Positions 39,301 through 49,800 of a DNA stretch of 64,000 nucleotides are shown in pieces. The number at the start of each line of letters is the position of its first letter. Positions within the stretch are counted from its first letter, which is position 1. Under the pieces are notes generated by a model, which was not told the DNA's origin, searched no databases, and saw only the letters and a program-made list of their open reading frames with translations. The position numbers and the translations under genes are program-made. The DNA is from Phallusia mammillata (lineage: Eukaryota > Chordata > Ascidiacea > Phlebobranchia > Ascidiidae). Location: positions 183,396 through 247,395 of the forward strand of contig QLIY01000068.1 in the NCBI GenBank assembly GCA_003260075.1, in the 5' to 3' direction.

Positions 39301-42300
39301 TTTTACATGCCTGCAATAGATACGCTAAGACTAAAATGTATAAAAACAGCAAAAATGTTTTCATAATATGGACAAAAATAATCATATTGGCTTTAAAAAT
39401 GTGTTGAACACATTTTGATACGCAGTGTATATTAACCCTTGAACAACTATGTTTTGTGTTGCCGTGTAGGACTGCCTGTGTTGGAAGAACCGGATGATCC
39501 CAACTACTCCTGCTCGTTGCAGCGAATCGCCGAACTTCAGAAACGAAACTCAATCCAACCGTCTCATCTTAAATCTTCGTATCCCATTGAAACACAGGTA
39601 CATACTTGTTCGAATCAAAAAAAACATCAACCTCGATCTGCTAACTTGTGTTACACGAAATACCTAACGCCAAATGCATTTTTTTCATACTGTTTAAAAC
39701 TTGAACAAAATTAAAATTACTCTGCGTATAGGTGCTTTACAACGGCTGCTTATATCACAGTAAAACTGTATGAATGACTGTAATGTCTAAATGATTTTTT
39801 AATGGTTAGTCTACGTGAAATTTTGTAACTAACGGATGGAAAAAAAATTAAATGAAAGCGTTCACTATCATTTGCGATGCCAAACCGCTTCTGTTAACAC
39901 GACTTCTAACAAACACTTCAGTTGTAACTTAATCATGTGTCTATGCTCAAACTTTATTGACTTCTGATCCTGCAGACCTTTAGCAGCGACGGTTCGGCGC
40001 AGAATACCCGTGTAAGTTTAACGAGTGTTCATGCACTTGTGTGTATGTTGCTGTTGTTGTTTGTTGTCTGTTTGCACAATTCAACACATAGATTGCCATG
40101 TGTTGGTTCTTGTTTCCACGGATGGTCACAAACGTTCACAAAACTTTTTACACCTAATAATTCAAAAACAAATAAATAGTGTTTAAAATACCATTTACTA
40201 AAAATTACGAACCTATGACATAAGATGTTCCAACGGAAATATGAAAAGTCGGTTAAGGCTCTTAAGTTTATCAAAAACGACAAAAATCACCCAAGGCTGA
40301 AATGTACCTTTTTGTTAGTTGTCAAAAAAAACGGCTGGTCATTGTGGTACAACTACAATTTATGCTCAAAAGTATTCCCACTGCAATATCGAATTGATAA
40401 CATCGCTTTGTTAATCACTTTGAACGATTCCTTGTTACAGATGACTTATTAACAACTTTCAAATTAGCCTAGCAGTGTTGGGCAAAAGCTCACGGAAATG
40501 AAAAATGAAAACACTTCGTTTCTCTACACAGGGAAAGACTCCGAGTAAATGTGACGAAACAATTCGCGTGGGGAATCCCCATGAAACAATGAAGGGGGGG
40601 GGGGCTGAAATGAAACATGAAAACATTTCGTTTCTCTACACAGGGAAAGACTCCGAGCAAATGTGACGAAACAATTCGCGTGGGGAATCCCCATGAAACA
40701 ATGAAGCGGATGGACAATATGACACAACCATCCGAAACACAGAAGGAGGACGCCGCGAAGACCTCGGAACGAATGTCAATAAGTAAGACGAACCAACAGC
40801 ACGTTTTCTCTTTGTTAATAAACAGGTTTAGAGCAGTGTTGCTCAGTTTCCTTGTCTGAAACCGAAACGACTTAGACGGGATTCGAACCACCAACCTTGC
40901 GATCCTAAGCCGGTTTTATACTATTGAAATCTGTAATAAATTTAAGCGAATCCTTCTGTTGCTTTGGTCATTTGCAGAGTAATGAACTTATAATGTTCAT
41001 CACTGACAATCAGAGATGTGGCTAAAATTATATTTCAATAAGAGACCATAGCCCGTTATTATATTCTGCATTATTGCAAATTTCAATGATTCTTGATATT
41101 CATTTTAAACAGTTCGCGGGTTGCCTGGTTACCGGTCGTCGTCATCGCTACAGTCAGCCAACCCTGACCAAACGAGAATGACGGCGTCAGCGGCTCATGG
41201 AACAAAACGAAAACAAGGAGCAAGTCTTGTACCTGACATGCAANTGTGGCTAAAATTATATTTCAATAAGAGACCATAGCCCGTTATTATATTCTGCATT
41301 ATTGCAAATTTCAATGATTCTTGATATTCATTTTAAACAGTTCGCGGGTTGCCTGGTTACCGTTCGTCGTCATCGCTGCAGGCAACCAACCGTAACCAAC
41401 CTAGAATGATGACGTCAGCGGCTCATGGAACAAAACGAAAACAAGGAGCAAGTCTTGTACCTGACATGCAATGGGATATAACATCGCCAAAGGTAAATTT
41501 TAATTTGCGAGCTGGGTATAACGGACCAGGTTAAAAACGTATTGGAATATTCTATTTTTTGATTGTATTTTTCGACAATCAGACGGCAGTCCGAGAACTG
41601 AAAATTGCACTTTGTCGTTGGCGGGATTCGAACCCAGGATACTCCCGGGGACGAAACCCGATCAGGTTTTGTATGTGGGTCAGGCGCGCCAGGCCATTCG
41701 GCAAAGTTTCCCGTATTGGAATATTCATGGCCTTTTTGGAAAGTTGTTATAAATGTTTTGGATGCTGTTACAAGCAGTATTTAATGTAGAAAGACTTTTA
41801 AAATTTGCATTGTGCGTTGCAAACTTGTAAGCTGGCCCGAAATTGGGACCGAACCCGAAAGTACCAGCCCTAAACCCGACCCGAACCCGAATTGTTAAAA
41901 AAGCCCGTTTTAGGCCCGAAAATTGGTGAAAATGCGTCACACATGTTTCCTAATGAGAAGTCGGGCCCAAATCAAACCCGTTTTTTAAAACTGACCCGAA
42001 AATCCTGGCCTGGTTTACAACTCCGGTTCAATACAATACCTGGTTATTGCTTCGTCACTTTACCTTGTTGGTGTATAAAAAAGTTTTTTTGGACGTTTTT
42101 TTAATAATGCAGAGTCGACGGGAAACAATTGCCGGTCCCTTTGCCACAGCTTCCATTAAAAAGTTTAACGAAAGTAACAGAATGGAAAATCAGGTGGGTT
42201 TAAACTTTAACAAATATGCATAAAAGTGTGTGTCATAAATTCAATCTACTTGGTAGTGCGCGGATATCTTTTATCTATCATTGATTAAGATAGTGTTTCG

Positions 42301-44532
42301 TTTGACGGCTTGGATAAGTATATTTACGCAACTAACTAATAATACAACCGAATATAGCAGATATTATACTAAGCAACGAGGGAGTTATATGTAAGCTATT
42401 GCGCCAGGCATAATTTCAAGTTTATAGAGCTTTTCTGGAAATAGTATTTTTAATTTTTTTGCATAAAAATACAATTGCCAGAAGAGCTCTATAAGGGAGT
42501 TATGCCATACAAAGGGAATTTGAAGCTTTGGATTTCTTTTCTCATTAACGTGCTTGAAATACTATTTACAATGTCAAGTAATCCTTATTGTTTGTGTAGC
42601 GTATTACCCGACAGCAAAGCACGATGTTTGAAATAGCGAATACACCACCTACCAATCTTGCCAACAGACGACGACGGACTAGAAAAAAGTCACCGCCAAC
42701 TGTTACCGTAACGTCAGGTACTGTCAAGACGTCTTTTGCACTATGCTTTAGGAAAATGGCGGTCATTACATTCAAAATTGCTAAATTATGGTCATTTTAT
42801 ATTAGTGTCTGAAATCGTTTGTAACTAAAAGACCTCAAAACAATCAGTGTGCAAAATTTTAGTGTAAATTAAGAAATTATGCGTCGGCGCATACCAATTG
42901 AACATGCAACGGAAAAGCAGTAGCTGTTTTGATGATTTATGTGTAATTTTCGCTTGGTAAATCCAGCGTTTGCAACCATTTTCCGAAAGTATCTTTGTTT
43001 GATGTAAAAGCACTAAGCCAATAAATGCTGCAGACAGTGCACACGGTTTCGATCTATATAGAGTGAAGTGCTGTTGGATGGCTACACTGGGCAATACGGC
43101 CTATATCTTGTCACCAGCTGCACTGATGAGACCTTTTAGGTCGAAACAGTGTGTACTGTTTGCAGCTTATCTTTGTTCAATGTCGTGAAAACACGAGGAT
43201 TGTGTACCAGTTTTGTTATACTTAACGTACCTAAAGCTATCCGCTAGCTCAGTGGTTCCCAACCTGGGGTTCGCGGACCCCAAGGGGTCCATGGGATGGT
43301 TTTAGGGGGTCCGTGGAGGCAACCATCATTAGTACCATTAACCAACAATCAAATATTTGTAAGTTTTCGAACTGTTTTTGCAATCCTACATACGAGTGCA
43401 GACTGTGTATCACACCTTTGCAATGGGAAAAAATACTTTTTTGTGATTGTTATCTCCATTGTGACATCACAACACACATGGACAATGGAATTAATAGTGC
43501 TTTGTTTCAAGTTTTGTATACACCAGAAAAATTATCTCTTTGTTGCGTTGACTTCTACAGTACGGAACATCATTTAAATTTAAGGACTGTGAAGGTTGAT
43601 TAAAATGCTGCCTAAAAATGTATAATGCAAGAAACAAAACACATAGAAAGATTTCATATAAATTGTATTAAAATTTACAAAAGGGGTCCGTGACTACAAA
43701 AAGGTTGGGAACCACTGCTATAAAACCATCTCAGGGACCCTTTGGGGGTCCGCGGTTACCAATAGAGAAAATGCATAGGGCACCGTTCCATAGGTTGGGA
43801 ACCACTGCTCTAGAAAAATATGTGTTTGGTTAATAATGATAAGAAGAACTTACTTTGTATTGGACATTCTACTTTTGACGCGCTTATTGTGGGGGGGGGG
43901 GGGAGCCAGACCAGTAGCGTATTCGAAAAAAGGTGAATTAAAAAATATCATAAACTTTACAGTGGCCAGTAAATCGAGCAAAAAGACGCCAGAAAAACTT
44001 CCTACCACCCGCCAGCGCAAGGAAGGTGGAAAACGTACACCAAGCCTGGTAAGTAACAAAAATCAAACTTGCAATGTCACACCTACAGTGCAAAAACAAG
44101 GCATGACATTGGTAACTTTAACTACTATTTGGGTTGCTATTGGGGTAGCATGGAGTGTAGGTATTTTGCAAATAATACTGTGCAAATTAATATAAAATTA
44201 CTACAGTGTCCAGCGAATGTTGTTTTGGATACCAAGACATACTTCATTGTTGTATGTTATAATGTCAAGAACAACATTTAGCCATTCGTACGCATTGGGA
44301 TTATAGGAACGCTGAATGCCATACGAAGACCAAACTGCTTTTTTATGATAAAATACTGATGGTTCGTTTTTAGTGCGAAATATCTGTTGTCTATTTTAAC
44401 AAATAACGACCAACAGCTGCTTTCTCTTGTATACACCTCAAGTTATAAAATGAAATGAATTTACCAACCGTTTGTCTGTTTTAGATGGAACGTATGCGGA
44501 AGCCTCTTGGGCGTCTGAATCCAAAAAAGTGA
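24640..44532 (+). CDS. NUMA1: NuMA (nuclear mitotic apparatus protein) homologue
   Basis: Forty coding exons encode about 1,540 residues (human about 2,115). NuMA binds LGN/Pins, dynein-dynactin and microtubules, builds spindle poles and orients the spindle. The protein starts MDDDEKPLLMPDD. A Ser/Pro segment with LISGSPAP and SPAPATPINIYK leads into a coiled coil of roughly 1,000 residues (exons 4-27) and then a basic Ser-rich tail. The tail identifies it: RIAELQKRNSIQPSHLK (about residue 1,295; human RIAELQQRNRVCPPHLK), then DETIRVGNPHETM (human DEEMKTGDPQETL), a basic KRKQGASLVP block at the human NLS position, and RQQSTMFEIANTPP (human RRQSMAFSILNTP). The stop is at 44530-44532. No CH/Hook-like N-terminal domain is found. 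The ATG in exon 1 is preceded in frame by a TGA at 24601. Exon 25 holds a 95-nt poly-G that breaks the frame, and seven exons occur wholly or partly twice; I used the copies that splice cleanly. Confidence 0.9.
27063..27226. repeat. Decayed hAT-like MITE in a NuMA intron
   Basis: CAGTGGCACCTAACCTGTGG near 27,063 and the inverted AAAGGTTAAGAACGA near 27,211 resemble the hAT ends seen elsewhere in the window. No clear target duplication remains. Confidence 0.4.
28989..29416. mobile_element. hAT-type MITE, intact ends, perfect target duplication
   Basis: The 428-bp element begins TAGTGATGGGACG and ends CGTCCCATCACTA. It is flanked on both sides by ATTGTACA (28981-28988, 29417-29424). The interior repeats words such as GTACTCGGTATCG on both strands. 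There is no transposase. It lies in the intron between NuMA exons 16 and 17. Confidence 0.9.
30061..30403. repeat. Duplicated NuMA exon 18 region split by poly-G (30220-30229)
   Basis: Both copies begin TCTAAAAAAGTTGCTGAATT and contain exon 18. Only the right copy has the rest of the exon and its GTAAGT donor. Coding differences are few (CACACA against CACTCA). Confidence 0.85.
30766..31525. repeat. Duplicated NuMA exon 20-21 region split by poly-G (31142-31151)
   Basis: The left copy (30766-31141) and right copy (31152-31525) share exon 20, the intron and exon 21 with a few changes, such as AATGCAGAC against AATTCAGAC. A further poly-G at 30874-30883 stands in the left intron where the right copy reads TTTTGTTTGTAGTTTTTAAG. 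Confidence 0.85.
32688..32914. repeat. Duplicated intron block split by poly-G (32795-32805)
   Basis: ACATGTCAAATTTATTCTAG begins both copies and TATAAGTTCTTTAA ends both. Confidence 0.85.
33233..33327. repeat. 95-nt poly-G inside NuMA exon 25
   Basis: A run of 95 G follows ATGGCTCGACGCGA and precedes TGAAATTGAAACAAGTG. Read through, it gives about 31 glycines and then a stop. The heptad-rich frame on the right (starting EIETSDMRRKEVEQQL) is one base off. Either the tract length is wrong or it replaces real coding sequence. Confidence 0.9.
34357..35240. repeat. Complex duplicated block with two poly-G tracts and a CCCGAACCCGAA-rich MITE
   Basis: The end of exon 27 and its donor recur near 34,731. 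Two copies of an element rich in CCCGAACCCGAA lie at about 34,460-34,690 and 34,963-35,237. The second starts AGAGTTGTAATAGACC and ends with the inverted CGACTTACAACTCT. Poly-G tracts are at 34714-34724 and 35051-35061. A relative lies at 41,830-42,030. Confidence 0.65.
35397..35552 (+). mobile_element. tRNA-derived SINE
   Basis: The head is tRNA-like: an A box in TAGCTCAGTTGGTAGAGC (about 35403-35420) and a B box GGTTTGAATCC (35448-35458). A non-tRNA body follows, with CTAGATTTTTCTAGCCTACGCC and GGTGACCGACTGATTCGGTA. The same head and body recur in reverse at 53.5 kb, so this is a dispersed Pol III element and not a tRNA gene. Confidence 0.8.
36117..37509. repeat. 690-nt duplication carrying NuMA exon 30, split by poly-G (36800-36809)
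   Basis: 36117-36799 and 36811-37509 are nearly identical across introns and exon 30. The exon translates identically in both copies. The left copy breaks inside exon 31 after ACACAGGACGCATG; the right copy continues through it. Confidence 0.9.
38465..38971. mobile_element. hAT-type MITE
   Basis: The termini are CAGGGGTCACCAAACT and the inverted AGTTTAGTGACGCCTG. The flanking 8 bp are TTTAAGAC and TTTAAGAG. GGCCCGCG-type words lie just inside both ends. It is 507 bp with no transposase, in the intron between NuMA exons 32 and 33. Confidence 0.85.
40485..40715. repeat. Duplicated NuMA exon 35 start split by poly-G (40594-40604)
   Basis: Both copies run through TTTCTCTACACAG and into exon 35. 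The left copy stops at ATGAAACAATGAAG and the right one continues. Confidence 0.85.
41019..41470. repeat. Duplicated NuMA exon 36 region joined by a single N (41244)
   Basis: 41019-41243 and 41246-41470 match with several coding differences (CTACAGTCAGCC against CTGCAGGCAACC). The join is one N instead of a homopolymer. This supports the view that the tracts mark joins. Confidence 0.85.
41615..41700 (-). repeat. tRNA-like sequence (probable SINE head)
   Basis: On the minus strand there is a perfect B box GGTTCGAATCC and an A-box-like GGCCTGGCGCGCC about 50 nt earlier. I could not fold a full cloverleaf, so I call it a tRNA-derived repeat. Confidence 0.35.
42427..42494. repeat. Small palindromic element
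   Basis: TATAGAGCTTTTCTGG and its inverted partner CCAGAAGAGCTCTATA enclose an AT-rich centre. A relative occurs near 8,790 (TATAAAGCTCTTCTGG). Confidence 0.5.
43026..43077 (-). ncRNA. Decayed hammerhead ribozyme, inverted
   Basis: On the minus strand: GAAA (43050-43047), a stem III like that of the intact copy but with one mismatch, a GUC cleavage triplet, and a stem I strand TGCAGC. The CUGAUGA core is lost (it reads about CTTCAC). It has the same span as the intact copy 38 nt downstream, in opposite orientation. It is presumably inactive. Confidence 0.55.
43116..43167 (+). ncRNA. Type I hammerhead ribozyme, all core residues present
   Basis: Elements in order: stem I strand AGCTGCA (43116-43122); core CTGATGA (43123-43129); stem II GACCT (43130-43134), a TTT loop and AGGTC (43138-43142), five perfect pairs; core GAAA (43143-43146); stem III CAGT (43147-43150), a GTGT loop and ACTG (43155-43158); TT, making the NUH site GUU with cleavage after 43160; and stem I strand TGCAGCT (43161-43167), seven perfect pairs. 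Open at stem I and with a 4-bp stem III, it matches the type I hammerheads known from metazoan retrozymes and Penelope-like elements. It lies in sense orientation in the intron between NuMA exons 38 and 39. Activity is not shown; GUU is a permitted but weaker cleavage triplet. Confidence 0.82.
43250..43807. mobile_element. hAT-type MITE with a second partial copy at its right end
   Basis: It begins CAGTGGTTCCCAACCTGGGG. The inverted end GGTTGGGAACCACTG occurs twice, ending at 43717 and at 43807. GGGGTCC words lie just inside both ends. No clean 8-bp target duplication is seen, which fits nested or tandem copies. It lies 82 nt after the hammerhead. Confidence 0.7.
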
Positions 44533-44964
44533 TATTTTGTGGTGAAAACCACGTCCCTGTACCTTTTACGCTTGCTTCAAAGGTGTGCACGATTTGCCGA
44601 AATTTGATCTGTGTTCTACACTGCTGATTGTGGTTGTCAAGTCCATCAAGTGCTATTGTATTTTAAGACTTATTTCACATGGTATATGAATTTTGTGTGA
44701 GAGAAACTTTCCTTTTGCTCTCCTTTTTAAATTAAGAAGAAATTGATTTATTCTGAGATTAAACTACTGCAGGTACTATATAATTCACAAGTTCTTAATC
44801 CTTTATTTTATTTGGTCGCTTTTCAAGAAAAAATTCAGGGGGTCATTTTACCCTGGTTGAAAACCCCTGGTCTAGTTGCGCGTCTATTAAGCTTGCTTAG
44901 ATGAAATGACAAACAATGAGTTTTCCTCTTGTATTCTTCTCTCTTTTTCTGACACTTTTTAATG

Positions 44965-45221
44965 CATAACGTGCACAATAGAGCATTAACGTATCCTGTC
45001 GCCTGTAACACCATGAATTAACGTTTTTATCGCGAACTTCTGATACAACTCATCAAAACACTGCTCTTTTTTACTGCACAACTAAAGGGGGGGGGGTCAT
45101 AACGTGCACAATAGAGCATTAACGTACCCTGTCGCCTGTAACACCATGAATTTAACGTTTTTATCGCGAACTGCTCTGATACAACTCATCAAAACACTGC
45201 TCTTTTTTACTGCACAACTAA
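44965..45221. repeat. Duplicated block split by poly-G (45087-45096)
   Basis: CATAACGTGCACAATAGAGC begins both copies and TTTACTGCACAACTAAA ends both. Confidence 0.88.
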
Positions 45222-45240
45222 ATGTTAATTTCTCTATGTA

Positions 45241-45246
45241 AATAAA
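45241..45246 (+). terminator. Candidate polyadenylation signal of NuMA
   Basis: AATAAA, 709 nt after the NuMA stop. Another lies near 45,535. Which one is used cannot be decided here. Confidence 0.3.
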
Positions 45247-46155
45247 ACAAATATGTCGAACTGCTATCTTCTTCGTAATTTGATTGACAGGTCACCTTGC
45301 TGACCATATACTGACGTGACGTCAGAGTGGCTACGTCATCGGGGCGACAGTGTCACGTGGTCTCTATATGCCTGAAGTTTTAATTCCAATAGATGCCTTT
45401 ATTCGCAAGTCATTAAAACCGATAACACAGATTAAATTTACGGACGCTGCGAACCTGATTTAAAAACTCTTTATCCGTATCTTTACGTTGACCGCATCCG
45501 AAAGAAGAAAAAACGACGAAGATACAGGATCAATAAATATTTGGAACATTTGACAATACTTTGGACTTTGTGGGATAACATCACAAAAACATAATGTAGG
45601 ATGAAGTAAAATTAGGATGTTTTTCACCTTAGACAACAGTTAACAACCGAGACTTAACGATAGTACAGGTATACAGGTAGTCAAGGATTTTATACTGATA
45701 AAGGTTTTATACTATCATCTCTTTATGAGTTGGGCTATGTCTGCCCAATGTTTGGGAACGTCAGACTGAAGTGTTACTGTCTGACATGGGGTTGCGCTAG
45801 AGAGTAGAAAACGCTTCGGTTTTCACTTCAAATCACGAAAACACAAGGGGAACCAGAAACGAACGCTAAATCATCATCAGTAAATCGTGGTTTAAGTGCA
45901 ATTGTCGGACACCAGGTCTAAACAAACAAAGAAACGACCATAGAAACGCAAAAATACGAAGATTTTGGCGCAAAGCCGTAAACAAGGTAATGTGACATAA
46001 AAATTCTATGAGCGCTAAGGTCTAAGAAACCACAAGATCGCTTGGCCAAGGTAGGCCACACCGGGCTAAGGTATGCGCCATACATATTAATTTGTAGCTC
46101 CAATTACTACATGCTCATTAACACGCATTTTGAGCCCTATTTGAAATGATTTACA

Positions 46156-46523
46156 ATTCAACACAAATGTAAATACGTCTCTCGAATATTCAATTAAGTG
46201 TGTGAAGTGGTTTTAATTGTTTTTTTTCCCATTGAAACCTTCTTTAAGATCAGGCATAGTAATGTGTATATTGTAGATTTTTTGTCTACTAGTTTAAAGT
46301 AGTGATGCACCGAAGTTTCGATTGGTCGAATCTGTTGGGGGGGGGGGTTCAACACAAATGTAAATACGTCTCTCGAATATTCATTAAAGTGTGTGAAAAG
46401 GTTTTAATTTATTTTTCCATTGAAACCTGCTTTAAGATCAGGCATAGTAATGTGTATATTGTAGATTTTTTGTCTGCTAGTTTAAAGTAGTGATGCACCG
46501 AAGTTTCGATTGGTCGAATCTGT
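46156..46523. repeat. Duplicated block split by poly-G (46337-46347)
   Basis: Both copies run from TTCAACACAAATGTAAATAC to GATTGGTCGAATCTGTT and include the left end of the hAT element. Only the right copy continues through that element. Confidence 0.85.
46408..46413 (-). terminator. Candidate polyadenylation signal of DGK
   Basis: TTTATT on plus (AATAAA on the coding strand), about 460 nt after the DGK stop. Confidence 0.3.
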
Positions 46524-46637
46524 TCTGCTAAAAATGACCGTTTTATGATGTGTCGGTTTCGGTTTCGATTTTGAAATTCAGTGAAAATTATTTTGCGTTT
46601 TTAACGAATCGTTTGGGGCGATTTCGATGCATCACTA
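46488..46637. mobile_element. hAT-type MITE
   Basis: It begins TAGTGATGCACCGAA and ends with the inverted TTTCGATGCATCACTA. The flanks, GTTTAAAG and TTTTTAAG, are a degenerate match. A truncated copy of the left end lies at about 46,301. Confidence 0.7.
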
Positions 46638-46872
46638 TTTTTAAGCAAATAATAAATTCCAATCTGCTCCAAATCTGATGCATTTTAGTCTTTTTATGCA
46701 TTTAAAAGTACGAAGTGCCTTTAACGTCCCACAACAATAACAATAAGTAAAGGAATCAATTGAATTTACAAAGAAGCCATGTAAAAACCGTGACTTTTTC
46801 AGAGCCGTCGGGTCGCCACAAATAACGAGTATAGGTCGGTGTACGTTTCCACCAATAGTACTAAAGTTCCAA

Positions 46873-49800
46873 TTAATTGTCGTCATCCACAGCGGATTTT
46901 TTCAAGCACGAAAAAACCGAGGAGGGACCGCCTGCTGATGCCATCATCATAGGCACTTGGTTCTTATGGGTTACGTGGATCTGTGTGAAACAAAAGAATA
47001 CGATTAAATTCGTTGTCGTTTATTTTTTAAATTCAACGCCTGTGTGCAGATAGAGCTAATTAGGATTTGTGTATCAGAAGTGACAAAACGTGTTTTTTCA
47101 GCCGAAAGTCGGAAACTTTGCATACCGCTTGTAGAGTAGCTAAGTAAGCCATAATGCAGGGGTAGGCGGCCCTTCGTTTAAGGTTGTGCGGCCCAGAGAG
47201 ACGCTTGGATTTCAAAAGTACTGGCAAACGATTCCAATTATTACATATTTTTGAGCTAATTAATGCGCCTGATGCTAGTTTTCTGCGATCTGGCAAAATG
47301 CGGATAGAATCAAATGCGAATTTTACTTGTAGTTAAGCATATATGGTGAGAAACAAAGCAAAATCATTTTGTGTTATGCACATGTGCGGCCCGCGATCCA
47401 ATTTTGACATTTATATACATTAACAAAGGTTGCCTACCCCTGCCATAATGCATTAACGGAACTTAGCGGTCGTTGGTTTCCGTTTAATCCCAACGCCTAA
47501 GCGCAGTTGTAGGCACATTGGAAATTTGTACACAAATTTAGAAAATTGCCAAACGTTTTGGTTTCGAAATATTACCGTGCAAGGAACTTGCATCCAGGGT
47601 TCACCGTCAACTTGCATGGGAAAAATTCTCTGAGTTCTGAAAGTCAAAAAATAACAAAATAAAATACACAGTTTTTGATCAAAGTACAACAACTTGTTAA
47701 CATGATATTTCGAGCTTACGTGATTTTAATGTCACTGCCTTGTGCAAGTCGCTTTCCAGCCTTTAGTCCAGTAATAATTTGACCAACATCCATAGCTCCT
47801 TCTAATCCAACCACTTCGAGTTTTCTATCACCCATTTCTGCAAAGTTTTCGAAAAGCATAATTACTTTGTTGCACAGTTTAATAAATACTTTTTTTATCT
47901 AAAGTTAGCAAATATTTAACAGTGTTTTTGTAGATGCCATTTAGGCACCATTCCAGTCCTCTTTGTATCTTTTTATCTTGAAACACTGCATTTGCCTAGT
48001 AACACCGCCTGTCAACAATTTTATTTATCATTGACATGTTAAATGTTATGGGAGTCACCCACTTAAGCATCAATCCGCATATATATGTATTTTTTAAATT
48101 ATCCTTGCATCAACATGTGCTGAAGTAAAACAAAACTAATAAAAGGTGACAGGTGTCCATTTTAAAGCATTCCGTAACCCTGTTCTGGCCTAACTTTTAG
48201 GTCAGGCATATTTTGGGTCAAGATAGGGCTTTCGTTGCAATCAAACGAGGTTCATTAGGGCTATATACATTTTCACTACACTAAATTTTATTTTCGGGCC
48301 CAAAAGCAAAGGCCGGGTTTCGGGCTTGCTGTTTCTTGATCGAGCTTATTAAGACCTGCTTATGACTCTGAATCTGGTTCCCAATGCAAAATTGGAGGTT
48401 TCAAAAAATACCTTGTACAGCGTAGCGAAGATCACCGGTTATGTCTTTGCCCCTTGCCTTCTTCTTGGTAGTGCCCCACAGGTTCGTACCACCGTAAACA
48501 CTGGGAATGTTAAGGATGGCAATTCCTTGGCAAGGGGGGGGGGTTTCTTGGTAGTACCCCACAGATTTGTACCACCGTAAACACTGGGAATGTTAAGGAT
48601 GGCAATTCCTTGGCAACGGTTTCGAGACAATTCTTCCAATTTTACACCGTCAACCTGCACAAAAAATATAACGTTTTCTTTACTACACTTCGAGTAAGGC
48701 CGTTTCGAGAAAGAGCGCTAGGAACAGAACTGTACATAGGCATAGTACGCACATAAACTCTTTGGGGCAATCTACTGTAGATAATGCATGACTTTTCGGT
48801 GGTGTATATTAATTCAGGGGTCGGCAACCTTTTTTGGACTGCGGACCGGTTTTGAAAGTGAAATTTTATCGCGGACCGGTCTTCCAAAAAAACTACAAAT
48901 ATTTAGCAATATAAACGCTAAAATTAGTTTGTCATCCCGAAGATACATACAAAATGTTTTAAGGCATTCAACCTAAAAAGTTATACGGCCTGGTAACGAA
49001 CTCCTCGTGGACCGGTACCGGGCCGTTGCCGACCACTGTATTAGTTCGCTTTCAAATTTTGCTGCAGAAAATTCCAAGGATCATGCCAATTTTCTTCAAA
49101 CAATTATAACTGCTGTTGATTAGCTCTTAATACTTATTTCATACAGTAGGTGGGCCTAATATTAATTACATGATGTCTTTTTTTTAATTTAGCACCAAAT
49201 TTATCAGTTATGCAGTCTCCATTGCGACTCTTAATTTTAAATATTTTGTTTGCGCACAATCACTGTAAACCCGTTGCAGAAAAAGAAAAACCCCATGCTT
49301 AATATAGTCGTGTTTTGAACAAGTAAGCTGGAATATTAGGACTTGAGGTTCCATTGAAACTGTCCGAAATCGGAAATAGTGGGTTTATCATTGTGTGGGT
49401 TTCGTGCCAATGGGGCATTTAACGCTTCGCTGAATTGGTTGATTATTATCCCGCTGTGTGACAGAACGTTTTCTTTCCTAATCTATCACTGAATGTGGTA
49501 TTTTTAGAATGGTAATGGACAGATGAAGACCTCCTGTGCGCTAGCCTTTACAAAATGCTCACAGGTATTCGTTGTATTTTTAATTATGCATTCAACTAAT
49601 CCATTAACTATGAGCTTGCAGCACAAAAAAGTATGTTTTTTTGTACACATACAGGCTTAAACACAAAAAGTGGGAGCATAAAATTCATTTTTCACTTTAC
49701 GTAATAAGGTGTGACTTTTGTACAGATAAAACGTTGGTCGTTTATTTCTGTATTTTTTATGGAAAATGGCACATATTTGCCTACAAGTGTTGATAAGCAT

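Larger units (their letters stand above)
35704..44532 (+). other. NuMA exon map, exons 28-40 (tail)
   Basis: 35704-35835, 36034-36088, 37109-37240, 37484-37624, 38223-38309, 39470-39597, 39976-40011, 40644-40782, 41341-41492, 42113-42193, 42600-42717, 43963-44048, 44485-44532. Alternative copies: exon 30 at 36417-36548 (same protein), exon 31 in part at about 36774-36799, exon 35 in part at 40532-40593, exon 36 in part at 41113-41243. The tail is rich in Ser, Thr and Pro with basic clusters NRRRRTRKKSPP and GTKRKQG. It ends RMRKPLGRLNPKK. Confidence 0.85.
44533..46872. other. Convergent intergenic region between NuMA and DGK 3' ends
   Basis: No coding exon is seen. It contains a duplicated block with poly-G at 45087-45096, a second block at 46.2-46.5 kb, a hAT-type MITE, and candidate polyadenylation signals for both neighbours. 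Confidence 0.6.

Noticed and set aside
40865-40925. tRNA-like segment with GGTTCGAATCC on the minus strand
   Set aside because: A B box is present, but the D arm and acceptor stem could not be found.
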